DNA of 64,000 bases, taken from NCBI RefSeq assembly GCF_013205025.1, contig NZ_JABMLE010000005.1, forward strand, positions 109,533 through 173,532, read 5' to 3'. The notes under the pieces were generated by a model. The model had not been told where the DNA came from. It ran no database searches and was given only the letters and a program-made list of their open reading frames with translations. This document shows positions 34,700-43,589 of this stretch, piece after piece (the stretch's first letter is position 1; every line of letters starts with the position of its first letter). The translations under genes and the position numbers were made by a program. Origin of the DNA: Rathayibacter sp. VKM Ac-2857 (GTDB taxonomy: Bacteria; Actinomycetota; Actinomycetes; Actinomycetales; Microbacteriaceae).

Positions 34700-35314
34700 G
34701 TGTCAGGAAACGAGACGGTACCCACGCTCCGGGAGCGACGCCAGGACGCGACCCGGAAGGACATCGTCCGTGCCGGGATCAAGGTGTTCACTCGACGTGG
34801 GTTCCAGGCCGCGACTGTGAACGAGATCGCTCAGGTCGCGGGGATCAGCCGCGCCACGTTCTACTTGTACTTCACTGGTGGCAAGGCGGAGTTGTCGGTC
34901 GAGATCGGCACCCAGGGTATTCAGGCCTATTCGGATGTCCTGTCCGAGCTCCCCGCGCTAGAGGATTTGGCACTGGCTGACGTGCGCGCGTGGATTGACC
35001 GGTTCGCGGTCGCGTGGAAGAAGTACAAGACGGCCAACTCGCTGGGCATGCGCAGCAGCGTCTCCTCTTCGGTCTTCTCGGATCAGGATCGCCGCATCGT
35101 CGATGAGAACTTGTCGCTGCTCGACTCGGTCATCGACCGGCACCCGGAGGCGGAGCGGGAGGCGGTGCGGGCTCGCTTCCTGGTTCTGCTGTTCCAGTTG
35201 GGCTACACGATGTTCGAGATGTTCGAGCGGAAGCTGAGCTTCGACAGCGATGCGATCCTCGACGCGCTCGCGGTGATGTGGCACCGGGAACTGGCCGACG
35301 CCTGGCGGCGGTGA
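34700..35314 (+). CDS. TetR-family transcriptional regulator
   Basis: A 204-aa regulator with the HTH TVNEIAQVAGISRATFYLYFTGGKAEL near residues 33-60 and a helical C-terminal domain. The start GTG 34700 is the best of several weak options. It converges with the GPH transporter gene across a long hairpin; dyads upstream of that transporter and of the SDR at 37590 could be its sites. Confidence 0.9.
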   Translation: MSGNETVPTLRERRQDATRKDIVRAGIKVFTRRGFQAATVNEIAQVAGISRATFYLYFTGGKAELSVEIGTQGIQAYSDVLSELPALEDLALADVRAWIDRFAVAWKKYKTANSLGMRSSVSSSVFSDQDRRIVDENLSLLDSVIDRHPEAEREAVRARFLVLLFQLGYTMFEMFERKLSFDSDAILDALAVMWHRELADAWRR

Positions 35315-35344
35315 CCCGGGCGTTTTGCTCGGACGGGTCCGGAA

Positions 35345-35411
35345 CGACGGAAGGACCTCCCGCGGCGCGGGGGAGCGGTGGCTCCACCCCGAGCAGGAGG
35401 TCCTTCCGTCG
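35345..35411. terminator. Bidirectional terminator-like hairpin
   Basis: Perfect 16-bp arms CGACGGAAGGACCTCC and GGAGGTCCTTCCGTCG enclose a 35-base GC-rich loop that can itself pair (GGGG...CCCC). It sits between convergent gene ends at 35314 and 35453. A U-run is lacking, as is common in high-GC actinobacteria. Confidence 0.7.
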
Positions 35412-35452
35412 CCGGTTCGTCGAGTCGGTGGACTCGTTCGGTGCTGTGCGTC

Positions 35453-36898
35453 CTAGGTGAGGGTCGGGGCGGGAGCGCGCGTGTCGGGGTCTTCGACACC
35501 AGTCGCGAGTTCCTTCCGTCGCTGGAGTTCGTCGACGAGGTCGTTGAACATCGTCCGGTCGAGCTTGTAGAAGAGGAAGGGCACGGCGATGAGCAGTGTC
35601 AGGATTCCGGGCACCAGCGTCAACATCAGGGTGATCGCGTTGAGCACTTCAGGGGATTGTTCCGCGTTCGGTCGGTAGCCGGTGGAGGCGAGGAGGATCC
35701 CGAGCACGGCCGGGCCCGCCGCGCCGCCCCACTTCAGTGCGAGGGAGGTGAAGGCGTAGTTGAAGCCCTCGCTCCGCACACCGCTCTTCACCTCGCCGTA
35801 CTCGACGGTGTCGGGGACCATTCCGAAGATCATCGCGCTGAAGACGCCCTGTCCGATGCCGGCGAGTCCGCCGAAGACGAAGAAGAGGGTGAGATCGGAG
35901 GCGACGACGTACATGGCGCTGAAGAACACCGCCTGGATGATGCAGGACAGCACGAGGACGCGTGACTTGTTGCCGCTGGGGAAGAGCTTGAGCAGGAGCG
36001 GTGCGATGATCGCGCCGATGACGGACGCGCCGGTGGCGACGAGGTTGAAGGTGCCGAAGACCGAGACGTCGCCGATGTTGTACTGGAAGTAGTAGGCCAT
36101 GATCGCGATCCGCCCGTAGCCGATGAAGCCGAGCAGGAAGAAGCCGATGACCACCAGCTGCAGCGGCCGGTTGCCGCCGACGGACTTCCACAGCTGCCGC
36201 ATCTTCGGTTGCGCCGTCTCGACGGGCTGCACGACCTCCTTGGTCGAGAAGAAGCTGATCAGGAACAGGACGACCGTCACGCCGCCGATGATGGGCACCG
36301 TGATCGCGTAGCCGCGTGCGGAGTCGCCGGAGGGGCCGGAGAAGAAGCTGAGCATCGGGAAGATGATGAAGCCGATGATCGTGGAGCCCAGGCTCGCCGC
36401 GACCATGCGGTAGCTGGCGAACCTGAGGCGGTCGTCGGTGTTCTGGGAGACGACCGCGCCGAGGGCGCCGTAGGGCATGTTGACGGCGGTGGAGGCGATG
36501 GCGGCGATGGCGAAGGTGATTACCGCGTAGAGGATCTTCGCCGGCTCGGACCAGTCGGGGTGAGCCCAGAACGTCAGCGTCATCGCCAGGGCCATGACGA
36601 TCGGGGCGAAGAGGATCCACGGGCGGTACCGGCCCCAGCGGCTGCGGGTCCTGTCGGCCATGCTGCCGACGATCGGATCGACGACGGCGTCGGTGAGCCG
36701 GATCAGCAAAACGAAGACGCTGACGACGGCGGCGGGGATCAGGAACACGTCGGTGTAGAAGACGAGCAGCAGTGCGCTGACGATGTACCAGGAGAAGTTG
36801 TAGGCGAAGTCGCCGGTCGCGTAGCCGGCTTTGCGCCAGAACGAGGCGCGGACGGTGCGGAGGTCGTCGACGGCGGATGCGGATGCGGTCACGGACAT
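35453..36898 (-). CDS. GPH-family sugar:cation symporter
   Basis: A 481-aa transporter of the glycoside-pentoside-hexuronide group with 12 membrane helices. Hallmarks are GYATGDFAYNFSW in the first helix, VVDPIVGSMADRTRSRWGRYRPWIL in the loop 2-3 region and VPDTVEYGEVKSGVRSEGFNYAF. It moves a glycoside or sugar with Na+ or H+. ATG 36898 has AAAGG upstream. Across a 690-base spacer it is divergent from the SDR-transketolase-PFK-aldolase operon, which probably metabolises what it imports. Confidence 0.92.
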   Translation of the reverse strand: MSVTASASAVDDLRTVRASFWRKAGYATGDFAYNFSWYIVSALLLVFYTDVFLIPAAVVSVFVLLIRLTDAVVDPIVGSMADRTRSRWGRYRPWILFAPIVMALAMTLTFWAHPDWSEPAKILYAVITFAIAAIASTAVNMPYGALGAVVSQNTDDRLRFASYRMVAASLGSTIIGFIIFPMLSFFSGPSGDSARGYAITVPIIGGVTVVLFLISFFSTKEVVQPVETAQPKMRQLWKSVGGNRPLQLVVIGFFLLGFIGYGRIAIMAYYFQYNIGDVSVFGTFNLVATGASVIGAIIAPLLLKLFPSGNKSRVLVLSCIIQAVFFSAMYVVASDLTLFFVFGGLAGIGQGVFSAMIFGMVPDTVEYGEVKSGVRSEGFNYAFTSLALKWGGAAGPAVLGILLASTGYRPNAEQSPEVLNAITLMLTLVPGILTLLIAVPFLFYKLDRTMFNDLVDELQRRKELATGVEDPDTRAPAPTLT

Positions 36899-37237
36899 GT
36901 GGTGCCTTTCTACGTTGAAGAGGCATCGACTCGAGGGCGAGTCGTCTGCTGGTGCTGCCGGAGGGTGCGCCGACCACGAGAGGGAGCGCGTCACCCCGCC
37001 TCGCCGGATCGCAGGTCGGGACGGCGCGCGGAGATGTCGGGAGAGCGTCGATGGCTGCGCAGGTGCGACGTCTCGAGGCGGCGCGGGTCGTGTCGGATGG
37101 AGCTCACCACCGAGGGGTGCACGAGCGAGCTCTCCGGTGTCGGCTGCCGCGACTGCGACGAGCCTGTCGACCGCGGCGAGGGCGACTCTCATGAAGTCGT
37201 CGTCAGCGGCATTGCTGGGGTGGTTGACGGTAGAGCA

Positions 37238-37260
37238 GTTAATAGACGACTGTCAATAAC
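37238..37260. promoter_or_regulatory. Operator candidate GTTAATAGAC-N4-GTCAATAAC
   Basis: A 23-bp near-palindrome in the most AT-rich part of the divergent region, about 340 bases from each start. Its half-site GTTATTGAC-like symmetry fits a TetR or LacI dimer; the regulator is not identified. Confidence 0.4.
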
Positions 37261-37507
37261 AATATGCATGGTAATTTCTTGGACGGGCGCCTAACGTGGC
37301 CTTCGAGATCGGGTTGTCGTTGCGGGTGTCAAAAGCGTGAGTAGATCGGCACATGTCCCGCGCAGTGGCGCCCGCCCGGCCCGTCTCACCATGCGTGAAG
37401 ATCCGCGCGGTGCGTCACCGCGCGCTTCTTCGATGCGCTCAGCCCTTCGGAGCAAGCTGTTTCAGCGGCGGACGGTTTTGCCAGGGAATCTACGAACGTC
37501 TCGTCAC

Positions 37508-37522
37508 TTGACACGTGTCTAA
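37508..37522. promoter_or_regulatory. Palindrome TTGACACGTGTCTAA overlapping a -35-like TTGACA
   Basis: The core GACACGTGTC is perfectly symmetric and overlaps TTGACA, 68 bases upstream of the SDR start. A repressor bound here would block the promoter. The -10 element is not obvious. Confidence 0.45.
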
Positions 37523-37547
37523 TCTCGTACGTAGAGTGCTCACACGC

Positions 37548-37567
37548 CGAGACGAACCATCGTCTCG
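37548..37567 (+). promoter_or_regulatory. Leader hairpin CGAGACGA-ACCA-TCGTCTCG
   Basis: A perfect 8-bp inverted repeat 23 bases before the SDR start codon, just upstream of its AAGGAGG site. It may be an operator or a leader hairpin that affects translation or mRNA stability. Confidence 0.4.
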
Positions 37568-37589
37568 ACCCGTGTCCAAGGAGGTACAC

Positions 37590-38450
37590 ATGTCTGCTGC
37601 ATCGTCAGCCACGCCCCTGTCCGACCTGCGATCCGTCAAGAACGGATTCACGCTCGCCGGGAAGAAGGCCCTCATCACGGGCGCCGCGGGAGGCATCGGC
37701 CGCACCACGGCCGCGGCCTTCGCGGAGCTCGGTGCCGACATCGCGATCATCGACATCGCCCCCCGCCTCGAGGAGGCGCAGAAGGTCGCCGACCAGCTCG
37801 CAGAGCGTTACGGCGTGAACGCGATCGCGGTCGCCTGCGACGTGTCCGACTCGGCCGGAGTCGAGAAGACCATCGCCCACGTCACGCGCACTCTCGGCGG
37901 TCTGGACATCGTCCACAGCAACGCCGGGATCGTCAGCATGAATGACAGCCCCGACATGCCGATCGAGGAGTGGGAGCGTGTGCTCAGGGTCAACCTGAAC
38001 GGTATGTTCCTGATCAACCGCACCGCCGCTGCCGCCATGAAGGCCGCCGGCACCCGGGGATCGATCATCAACACCTGCTCGATGTCGGGCTCGATCGTCA
38101 ACCGGCCCCCGGAGGGACGTCGCCACGGCATCGCCTACTCGACGTCGAAGGCCGGAGTCCGCCACCTGACCAAGGCGATGGCCGCGGACTACGCCCTGGC
38201 GGGGATCCGCGTGAACTCTGTCAGCCCCGGAGTGATGCTCTCGGGCATCCACGACGAGTTCCTCGCGGCGTCGAACACGACCAACGAGCAGTTCAACGCC
38301 GCGGCGCTGCATGAGCCGTTCTCCGTGCCCATGGGCCGCTTCGGCGACATGAACGAGATCGGCGGGATCGTGGCGTTCCTCGCCACCGACCTCGCGTCCT
38401 ACATCACCGGCGCCGACATCCTCGTCGACGGCGGAACGACCATCTGGTGA
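37590..38450 (+). CDS. Short-chain dehydrogenase/reductase (first gene of Tkt operon)
   Basis: A 286-aa SDR with GAAGGIG, SNAGIVS, NTCSMSGSIV, YSTSKAGVRHL and VNSVSPG, plus a ~30-residue N-terminal extension before the Rossmann fold. It has a near-perfect ribosome binding site (AAGGAGG). As the first enzyme of an operon with a split transketolase, phosphofructokinase and aldolase, it probably oxidises a polyol or sugar alcohol to a ketose that then enters the pentose phosphate steps. Confidence 0.9.
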   Translation: MSAASSATPLSDLRSVKNGFTLAGKKALITGAAGGIGRTTAAAFAELGADIAIIDIAPRLEEAQKVADQLAERYGVNAIAVACDVSDSAGVEKTIAHVTRTLGGLDIVHSNAGIVSMNDSPDMPIEEWERVLRVNLNGMFLINRTAAAAMKAAGTRGSIINTCSMSGSIVNRPPEGRRHGIAYSTSKAGVRHLTKAMAADYALAGIRVNSVSPGVMLSGIHDEFLAASNTTNEQFNAAALHEPFSVPMGRFGDMNEIGGIVAFLATDLASYITGADILVDGGTTIW

Positions 38451-38503
38451 CCCTCCCCCTCATCTCATCGCGGTCGCCTCGCGGCGCCGGAAAGGACAGC
38501 ACC

Positions 38504-39385
38504 ATGACCACCATCGACGTCACGGGCACGCCCGTCGACCAGGAGCTCGTGCGCCGGCTCGAAGACAAGGCCATCACGATCCGCAAGCAGATCGTGCTCT
38601 CCTCGCACCTGATCGGAGTCGTCCACCTGGGCGGCCCGCTCTCCGCGACGGATGTCGCGGTCGCGCTCTACTACGAGTTCCTCGGCTTCGACCCGCAGAA
38701 CCTCGACGACCCCGACCGGAACAAGTTCATCCTGAGCAAGGGGCACAACGGCGTCCTGCTCTACAACATCCTCGCCGACAGCGGTCTCTACGACTGGGAC
38801 GAGCTGTTCGGCGGGTACAACAAGCCGGACCACCCGTTCGGCATGCACCCGAACCGGCAGCACATCCGCGGCATCGAGGCCTCCACCGGCTCGCTCGGTC
38901 ACGGCATGTCGCTGGCTACCGGCCTCGCGCTGGCGAACCGGGTCGACAAGCGCACCTCGCGGATCTTCGTGATGACCGGCGACGGCGAGATGGAGGAGGG
39001 CTCGAACTGGGAGGCGGCGATGTACGCCGGATCCCACCACCTCAGCAACCTCGTGCTGATCATCGACTTCAACAAGGCCACCGGCATGTTCCACCACGGC
39101 GAGAACATCGTCGTCGACTTCGCGAAGGCCTTCGAGGCCTTCGGGTGGGACGTCATCGAGATCGACGGCAACGACATGGAGCAGGTCGTCGCGGCCTTCC
39201 AGTCGCTGCCCCCCGTCGACTTCTCCGTCAAGGCCAACCCCACGGTGATCGTCTCGCACACCGTCAAGGGTTCCGGCGTCGATTTCATGTCCGGGAGCCC
39301 GAAGTGGCACCTGGGCAGCATCGACGACAAGAACCTGGAGCAGGCGATCGCCTCCATCGAGAGCACCCGGAAGGCGCGGAACTGA
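38504..39385 (+). CDS. Transketolase, N-terminal subunit
   Basis: A 293-aa protein carrying the thiamine-diphosphate pyrophosphate-binding half: SKGHNGVLLYNIL, GIEASTGSLGHGMSLATGLA, and the GDG...N motif (MTGDGEMEEGSNWEA, DFNKATG). The split form works with the C-terminal subunit encoded next to it. It transfers two-carbon ketol units between phosphosugars. ATG 38504 follows AAAGGA. Confidence 0.92.
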   Translation: MTTIDVTGTPVDQELVRRLEDKAITIRKQIVLSSHLIGVVHLGGPLSATDVAVALYYEFLGFDPQNLDDPDRNKFILSKGHNGVLLYNILADSGLYDWDELFGGYNKPDHPFGMHPNRQHIRGIEASTGSLGHGMSLATGLALANRVDKRTSRIFVMTGDGEMEEGSNWEAAMYAGSHHLSNLVLIIDFNKATGMFHHGENIVVDFAKAFEAFGWDVIEIDGNDMEQVVAAFQSLPPVDFSVKANPTVIVSHTVKGSGVDFMSGSPKWHLGSIDDKNLEQAIASIESTRKARN

Positions 39386-39387
39386 TC

Positions 39388-40374
39388 ATGGCTGGATTCA
39401 CCTTCAACACCGACGACATGGTGAAGCTCGAGAGCGCTCGAGACCTCGTCCCGAAGTACCTCCTCGAGCTGATGGAAACCGACGACCGCATCATCATGCT
39501 CGACGTCGACGCCACCGCCGAGGGCAGCCCCCGCAGCATCGGGGCGAAGAAGTGGCCGGACCGCGTCATCGACGTCGGCATCGCCGAGCAGAACGTCGTC
39601 GGCATCGCCGCCGGCTACGCCCTCGCGGGGAAGATGCCGTTCGCCAACGCGTTCGGACCGTTCCTCTCCCTCCGCGCGGTCGACCAGATCCACGCCGACG
39701 TCGCCTACAACGATGTGCCCGTGCGGCTGATCGCCACGCACGGCGGCACGACGTCCGGAGGAGGACCGACGCACTACGCGATCGCCGACTTCGCGATCAT
39801 GAACGCGATCCCCAACATGACCGTCGTCGCCCCGGCCGACGCCGCTCAGGCCGTGAAGCTCATCAAGGCCTCGCTGGACTACCCGGGACCGATCTTCATG
39901 CGCGTCGCCCGCGGCGCCGAGCCGGCCGTGTACCCGGAGGGCGAGGACTACGAGTACGTCATCGGCAAGTCGATCCAGGTCCGCGAGGGCACCGATGTGA
40001 CCATCATCGGCGCCGGCGTGGGCGTGTGGCTCGGACTGCAGGCCTCCCTCGCTCTCGAGGAGGAGGGGATCTCCGTGCGCGTCATCGACATGCACACCAT
40101 CAAGCCGCTGGACCGCGACGCGGTCGTCCGCGCCGCCGTCGAGACCGGAGCGATCCTGACCGTCGAGGATCACAACACCCTCGGCGGCCTCGGCACCCTG
40201 GTCGCCGCGGCGGTGGCCGAGGGCGGTGCCAGCGCGCGGATCAAGAAGCTCGGCGTGCCCGACGAGTTCGCCGTGCTCGGCTACCCCGAGACGATCTACC
40301 CGCACTACGGCTACGACGTCGCCGGTGTGACCGCCTCGGCGCGCGAACTGGTGCACGCGAAAGCCCCGGCCTGA
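39388..40374 (+). CDS. Transketolase, C-terminal subunit
   Basis: A 328-aa pyrimidine-binding half: DVGIAEQNVVGIAAGYALAG with the catalytic Glu, FGPFLSLRAVDQI, THGGTTSGGGPTHYAIADFA and a C-terminal transketolase domain (TIIGAGVGVW, VIDMHTIKPLD, TVEDHNTLGGLG). It follows the N-terminal subunit with a two-base gap and forms the active heterotetramer with it. Its last ~34 bases are imperfectly repeated downstream of the stop. Confidence 0.93.
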   Translation: MAGFTFNTDDMVKLESARDLVPKYLLELMETDDRIIMLDVDATAEGSPRSIGAKKWPDRVIDVGIAEQNVVGIAAGYALAGKMPFANAFGPFLSLRAVDQIHADVAYNDVPVRLIATHGGTTSGGGPTHYAIADFAIMNAIPNMTVVAPADAAQAVKLIKASLDYPGPIFMRVARGAEPAVYPEGEDYEYVIGKSIQVREGTDVTIIGAGVGVWLGLQASLALEEEGISVRVIDMHTIKPLDRDAVVRAAVETGAILTVEDHNTLGGLGTLVAAAVAEGGASARIKKLGVPDEFAVLGYPETIYPHYGYDVAGVTASARELVHAKAPA

Positions 40375-40421
40375 TCGCCGCGGCACACGAACTGGTGCAC
40401 GTGAGGGCTTCGGCCTGATCG
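40344..40421 (+). repeat. Imperfect tandem duplication of the transketolase 3' end
   Basis: The 34-base unit 40344-40377 (start CGAACTGGTGCACG, includes the TGA) recurs at 40388-40421 with about five mismatches and a 44-base period. The second unit lies after the stop codon and is not translated as part of the subunit. Confidence 0.75.
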
Positions 40422-40430
40422 TGCATCACC

Positions 40431-40462
40431 GGGCTCGGTGGAAGTGCACCTCCGCCGAGCCC
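40431..40462 (+). terminator. Intra-operon hairpin before the phosphofructokinase gene
   Basis: GGGCTCGGTGGA pairs with TCCGCCGAGCCC (12 bp with one T-G) around AGTGCACC. It may reduce readthrough or stabilise the upstream message. No U-run is present. Confidence 0.55.
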
Positions 40463-40496
40463 ACCTCCATGCCTGGAACACAAAGGGACGCGTGAC

Positions 40497-41525
40497 ATGA
40501 AGATCGGAATCCTCACCTCCGGCGGCGACTGCCCGGGACTGAACGCCGTCATCCGCGGCGCCGTCCTCGCCGGTGACCGCGTCCACGGAACCGAGTTCGT
40601 CGGCATCCGCGACGGCTGGCGAGGCCTCGTCGAGGACGACTTCCTCCCCGTCGACCTCACGACGGTCCGCGGTCTCAGCAAGCAGGGCGGCACCATCCTC
40701 GGCTCCTCCCGCACCAACCCCTACCTCGGCGCCTGGGGCGGCCCGACGAACATCGCCCGCACCATGGAGCGACGCGGCATCGACGCGGTCATCGCCATCG
40801 GCGGCGAAGGAACACTGACAGCGGCCCGTCGTCTCTCCGACGACGGCATCCACATCGTCGGCGTCCCCAAGACCATCGACAACGACATCGCGGCGACCGA
40901 CTACTCCTTCGGGTTCGACACGGCCGTGCACATCGCCACCGAGGCCATCGACCGCATCCGCACCACGGCCGACTCCCACGGGCGGTGCATGGTCGTCGAG
41001 GTCATGGGACGCCACGTCGGCTGGATCGCACTGCACTCCGGAATGGCCTCCGGCGCTCACGCGATCCTCATCCCCGAGCAGCCCCGCACCCTCGACGAGA
41101 TCACCGACTACGTCCGCCAGGTCACCAACCGAGGACGCGCCGCCGTCATCGTCGTCGCAGAAGGCTTCCGCCTGCAGGGGATGCCGGCAGCGCACTCCCA
41201 CAAGGGACTCGACGCCTTCGACCGGCCGCGCCTCGGAGGCATCGCCGAGCTCCTCGCCCCCGAGATCGAGAAGAGGACCGGGATCGAGTCCCGCTCCACC
41301 GTCCTCGGGCACATGCAGCGCGGCGGCGTCCCCACCGCCTACGACCGAGTCCTCGCCACCCGCCTTGGAATGGCCGCCGTGAACGCCGTCCACGATCAGC
41401 AGTGGGGCTCGATGGTCGCGCTCGAGGGCACCCGGATCGTCACCCGATCCATCGCGGAGGCGGTCCACTCCCTCAACACCGTTCCGGAGGACCGCTACCA
41501 CGAAGCCGCCCTCCTCTTCGGCTGA
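40497..41525 (+). CDS. 6-phosphofructokinase
   Basis: A 342-aa PfkA-family kinase. It has LTSGGDCPGLNAVIRG (nucleotide loop), IGGEGTLTAA in place of the bacterial GGDGS, PKTIDNDI with the catalytic Asp, and MGRHVGWIAL for fructose-6-phosphate binding. Actinobacterial enzymes with GGEG and PKTIDND can be ATP-dependent; the Gly after Glu, rather than Asp, favours ATP over pyrophosphate, though this is family-based inference. It would make fructose-1,6-bisphosphate, or phosphorylate a related ketose phosphate, for the aldolase next door. Confidence 0.92.
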   Translation: MKIGILTSGGDCPGLNAVIRGAVLAGDRVHGTEFVGIRDGWRGLVEDDFLPVDLTTVRGLSKQGGTILGSSRTNPYLGAWGGPTNIARTMERRGIDAVIAIGGEGTLTAARRLSDDGIHIVGVPKTIDNDIAATDYSFGFDTAVHIATEAIDRIRTTADSHGRCMVVEVMGRHVGWIALHSGMASGAHAILIPEQPRTLDEITDYVRQVTNRGRAAVIVVAEGFRLQGMPAAHSHKGLDAFDRPRLGGIAELLAPEIEKRTGIESRSTVLGHMQRGGVPTAYDRVLATRLGMAAVNAVHDQQWGSMVALEGTRIVTRSIAEAVHSLNTVPEDRYHEAALLFG

Positions 41526-41570
41526 CGACCCCTTCCACACGACACCCACGACGACATCCGAGGAGAAACC

Positions 41571-42599
41571 ATGCCCGTCGCCACCCCGGAGCAGTACGCC
41601 GACATGCTCGACCGAGCGAAGTCACGCGGCTTCGCCTACCCCGCGATCAACGTCTCGTCATCGCAGACGATCAACGCCGTCCTGCAGGGCCTGACCGACG
41701 CCGGATCCGACGGGATCATCCAGGTCACCACCGGCGGCGCCGACTACTTCGCCGGCCACTCCGTGAAGAACCGTGCCGCGGGAGCCATCGCCTTCGCCCG
41801 CTTCGCCACCGAGGTGGCGATGAACTACCCCGTGACCGTCGCCCTGCACACCGACCACTGCCCGAAAGACGCCCTCGACGGTTTCGTCCTCCCCCTGATC
41901 GCCGCCTCCGAGGAGGAGATCCAAGCCGGCCGCGGACCCCTCTTCCAGTCGCACATGTGGGACGGCTCCGCAGTGCCGCTCGAGGAGAACATCACGATCG
42001 CCCAGAACCTCCTCGCACGCACCCGAGCGATCAACGCGATCCTCGAAGTCGAGATCGGCGTGGTCGGAGGCGAGGAGGACGGCGTGAAACACGAGGGGAC
42101 GAACGACGCCCTCTACACGACCCTCGGCGACGTCACCCGCGCCGTCGAAGCCCTCGGCCTCGGCGAGAACGGCCGCTACCTCGCCGCACTCACCTTCGGC
42201 AACGTGCACGGCGTCTACAAGCCCGGCAACGTCACGCTCCGCCCCGAACTCCTCGGTGAGGTCCAGCACGGCATCCAGGAGAAGTTCGGCACCGCGGACA
42301 CACCCCTCGACCTCGTGTTCCACGGCGGATCCGGCTCCTCGCCGCAGGAGATCTCCACCGGCGTCTCCAACGGAGTCGTCAAGATGAACATCGACAGCGA
42401 CACCCAGTACGCGTTCTCCCGCTCCGTCGCCGACACCGTCCTGACGAACTACGACGGATTCCTCAAAGTCGACGGCGAGGTCGGCGACAAGAAGGTCTAC
42501 GACCCCCGCTCCTGGGGCCGGATCGCGGAAACCGCCATGGCCGCCCGCGTCGCCGACGCCGCACGCGCGCTCGGCTCCTCCGGACACTCACGCAGCTGA
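41571..42599 (+). CDS. fba: Class II fructose-bisphosphate aldolase
   Basis: A 342-aa zinc-dependent aldolase: FAYPAINVSSSQTINAVLQG, VALHTDHCPKDAL (zinc and catalytic residues His/Asp), LEVEIGVVGGEEDG, YLAALTFGNVHGVYKPGN and LVFHGGSGSS, KMNIDSDTQYAF. It splits fructose-1,6-bisphosphate (or a related ketose bisphosphate). AGGAG lies six bases before the ATG. It is a catabolic partner of the phosphofructokinase; a housekeeping copy may exist elsewhere. Confidence 0.93.
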   Translation: MPVATPEQYADMLDRAKSRGFAYPAINVSSSQTINAVLQGLTDAGSDGIIQVTTGGADYFAGHSVKNRAAGAIAFARFATEVAMNYPVTVALHTDHCPKDALDGFVLPLIAASEEEIQAGRGPLFQSHMWDGSAVPLEENITIAQNLLARTRAINAILEVEIGVVGGEEDGVKHEGTNDALYTTLGDVTRAVEALGLGENGRYLAALTFGNVHGVYKPGNVTLRPELLGEVQHGIQEKFGTADTPLDLVFHGGSGSSPQEISTGVSNGVVKMNIDSDTQYAFSRSVADTVLTNYDGFLKVDGEVGDKKVYDPRSWGRIAETAMAARVADAARALGSSGHSRS

Positions 42600-42714
42600 G
42601 TCCACCGGCGGCGCCCCTCGAGCACAGGTGCGCCGCGGTTCCGGCGCCGGCCGACCTGCACGACGCAGGAGAAATGTTCTGCCTCGTCCGTTCGGGTCGG
42701 AGGAGGCAGACGAA

Positions 42715-42749
42715 GGCCCGAGGAGAAGCGATCACTCCCTCCTCGGGCC
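42715..42749 (+). terminator. Terminator-like hairpin after the aldolase gene
   Basis: GGCCCGAGGAG and CTCCTCGGGCC form an 11-bp perfect stem with a 13-base loop, 115 bases past the aldolase stop and before the PhoU gene. Confidence 0.6.
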
Positions 42750-42839
42750 GAGAAACCTCGTTCTCCCGGCCAGCCGCGGAGCACAGGGGTTCCGTGCAGC
42801 TCCCACCCTGTCGCTCCTCCCGACGAAAGGCAGCTCCTC

Positions 42840-43487
42840 ATGCGCGAGATGTTCCAGCAAGAGCTGCGCGGAGTGCAGGAGGGCCTCGTTCAGATGTCCG
42901 AGCTCGTCACCACGGCCATCAGCAATGCCACGACGGCGCTCACCACGTCAGACCTCGCGCTTGCCGAGCAGGTCATCGCTGACGATCCCCGCATCGACGC
43001 GCTCGCGACAGGCTTGGACGAGCTGGCGCTCACGATCCTGGCCCGGCAGCAACCCGTCGCCCGTGACCTGCGCACCGTCGTGGTGGCCCTCCGAGTGAGC
43101 GCGTCCTTCGAACGGATGGGAGACATCGCCGAGCACATCGCGCAGCTCGCACGCCTCCGCTACCCCGACAGGGTGATACCGAAGAGCCTCCGACAGACCT
43201 TCACCGAAATGGGCCGGCTGGACATCGACATCTCCCAGAAGCTCCTGGTGCTCCTTCGAACGGAAGACATCGCTCTGGTCGAGGAGATGCGCGCCGACGA
43301 CGACCGGATCGACGAGCTGCACGCGAGCGTCTTCGACACCGTCCTCGGGCGACGCTGGAAAGGCACCGCGGCCGACACCGTCAACGTTACGCTTGCCAGC
43401 CGATATCACGAGCGCTTCGCCGACCACGCCGTCTCGATCGCCCAGAAGGTGCAGTACCTCGCCACCGGCGAATGGACCAATCGCTAA
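42840..43487 (+). CDS. phoU: PhoU-like phosphate regulatory protein
   Basis: A 215-aa all-helical protein of two PhoU repeats (MREMFQQELRGVQEGLVQMSEL, EQVIADDPRIDALATGLDELAL, LRTVVVALRVSASFERMGDIAEHIAQ, then a second half ending HERFADHAVSIAQKVQYL with the metal-binding E/R-x-x-D-H pattern). PhoU damps PhoR/Pst signalling. A hairpin separates it from the aldolase gene, so it is likely a separate transcript; a phosphate-related role alongside sugar phosphate metabolism is possible. Confidence 0.9.
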   Translation: MREMFQQELRGVQEGLVQMSELVTTAISNATTALTTSDLALAEQVIADDPRIDALATGLDELALTILARQQPVARDLRTVVVALRVSASFERMGDIAEHIAQLARLRYPDRVIPKSLRQTFTEMGRLDIDISQKLLVLLRTEDIALVEEMRADDDRIDELHASVFDTVLGRRWKGTAADTVNVTLASRYHERFADHAVSIAQKVQYLATGEWTNR

Positions 43488-43589
43488 AGGCCCAACCCTC
43501 TCTATGCAGCCGATATTCTGCGATCCGCCAAGGGGACGTCGGTCAGCAGTCAGTGCCCCCTGAACGCCGGAGCGCTTCTCGCGCTCGGT

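Larger units (their letters stand above)
36899..37589. promoter_or_regulatory. Divergent control region between GPH transporter and SDR operon
   Basis: About 690 bases without a credible gene; the GC-rich first part has only short frames. The AT-rich core around 37230-37300 and the stretch 37500-37570 carry three dyads annotated separately and should contain the promoters of both divergent units. Confidence 0.6.
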
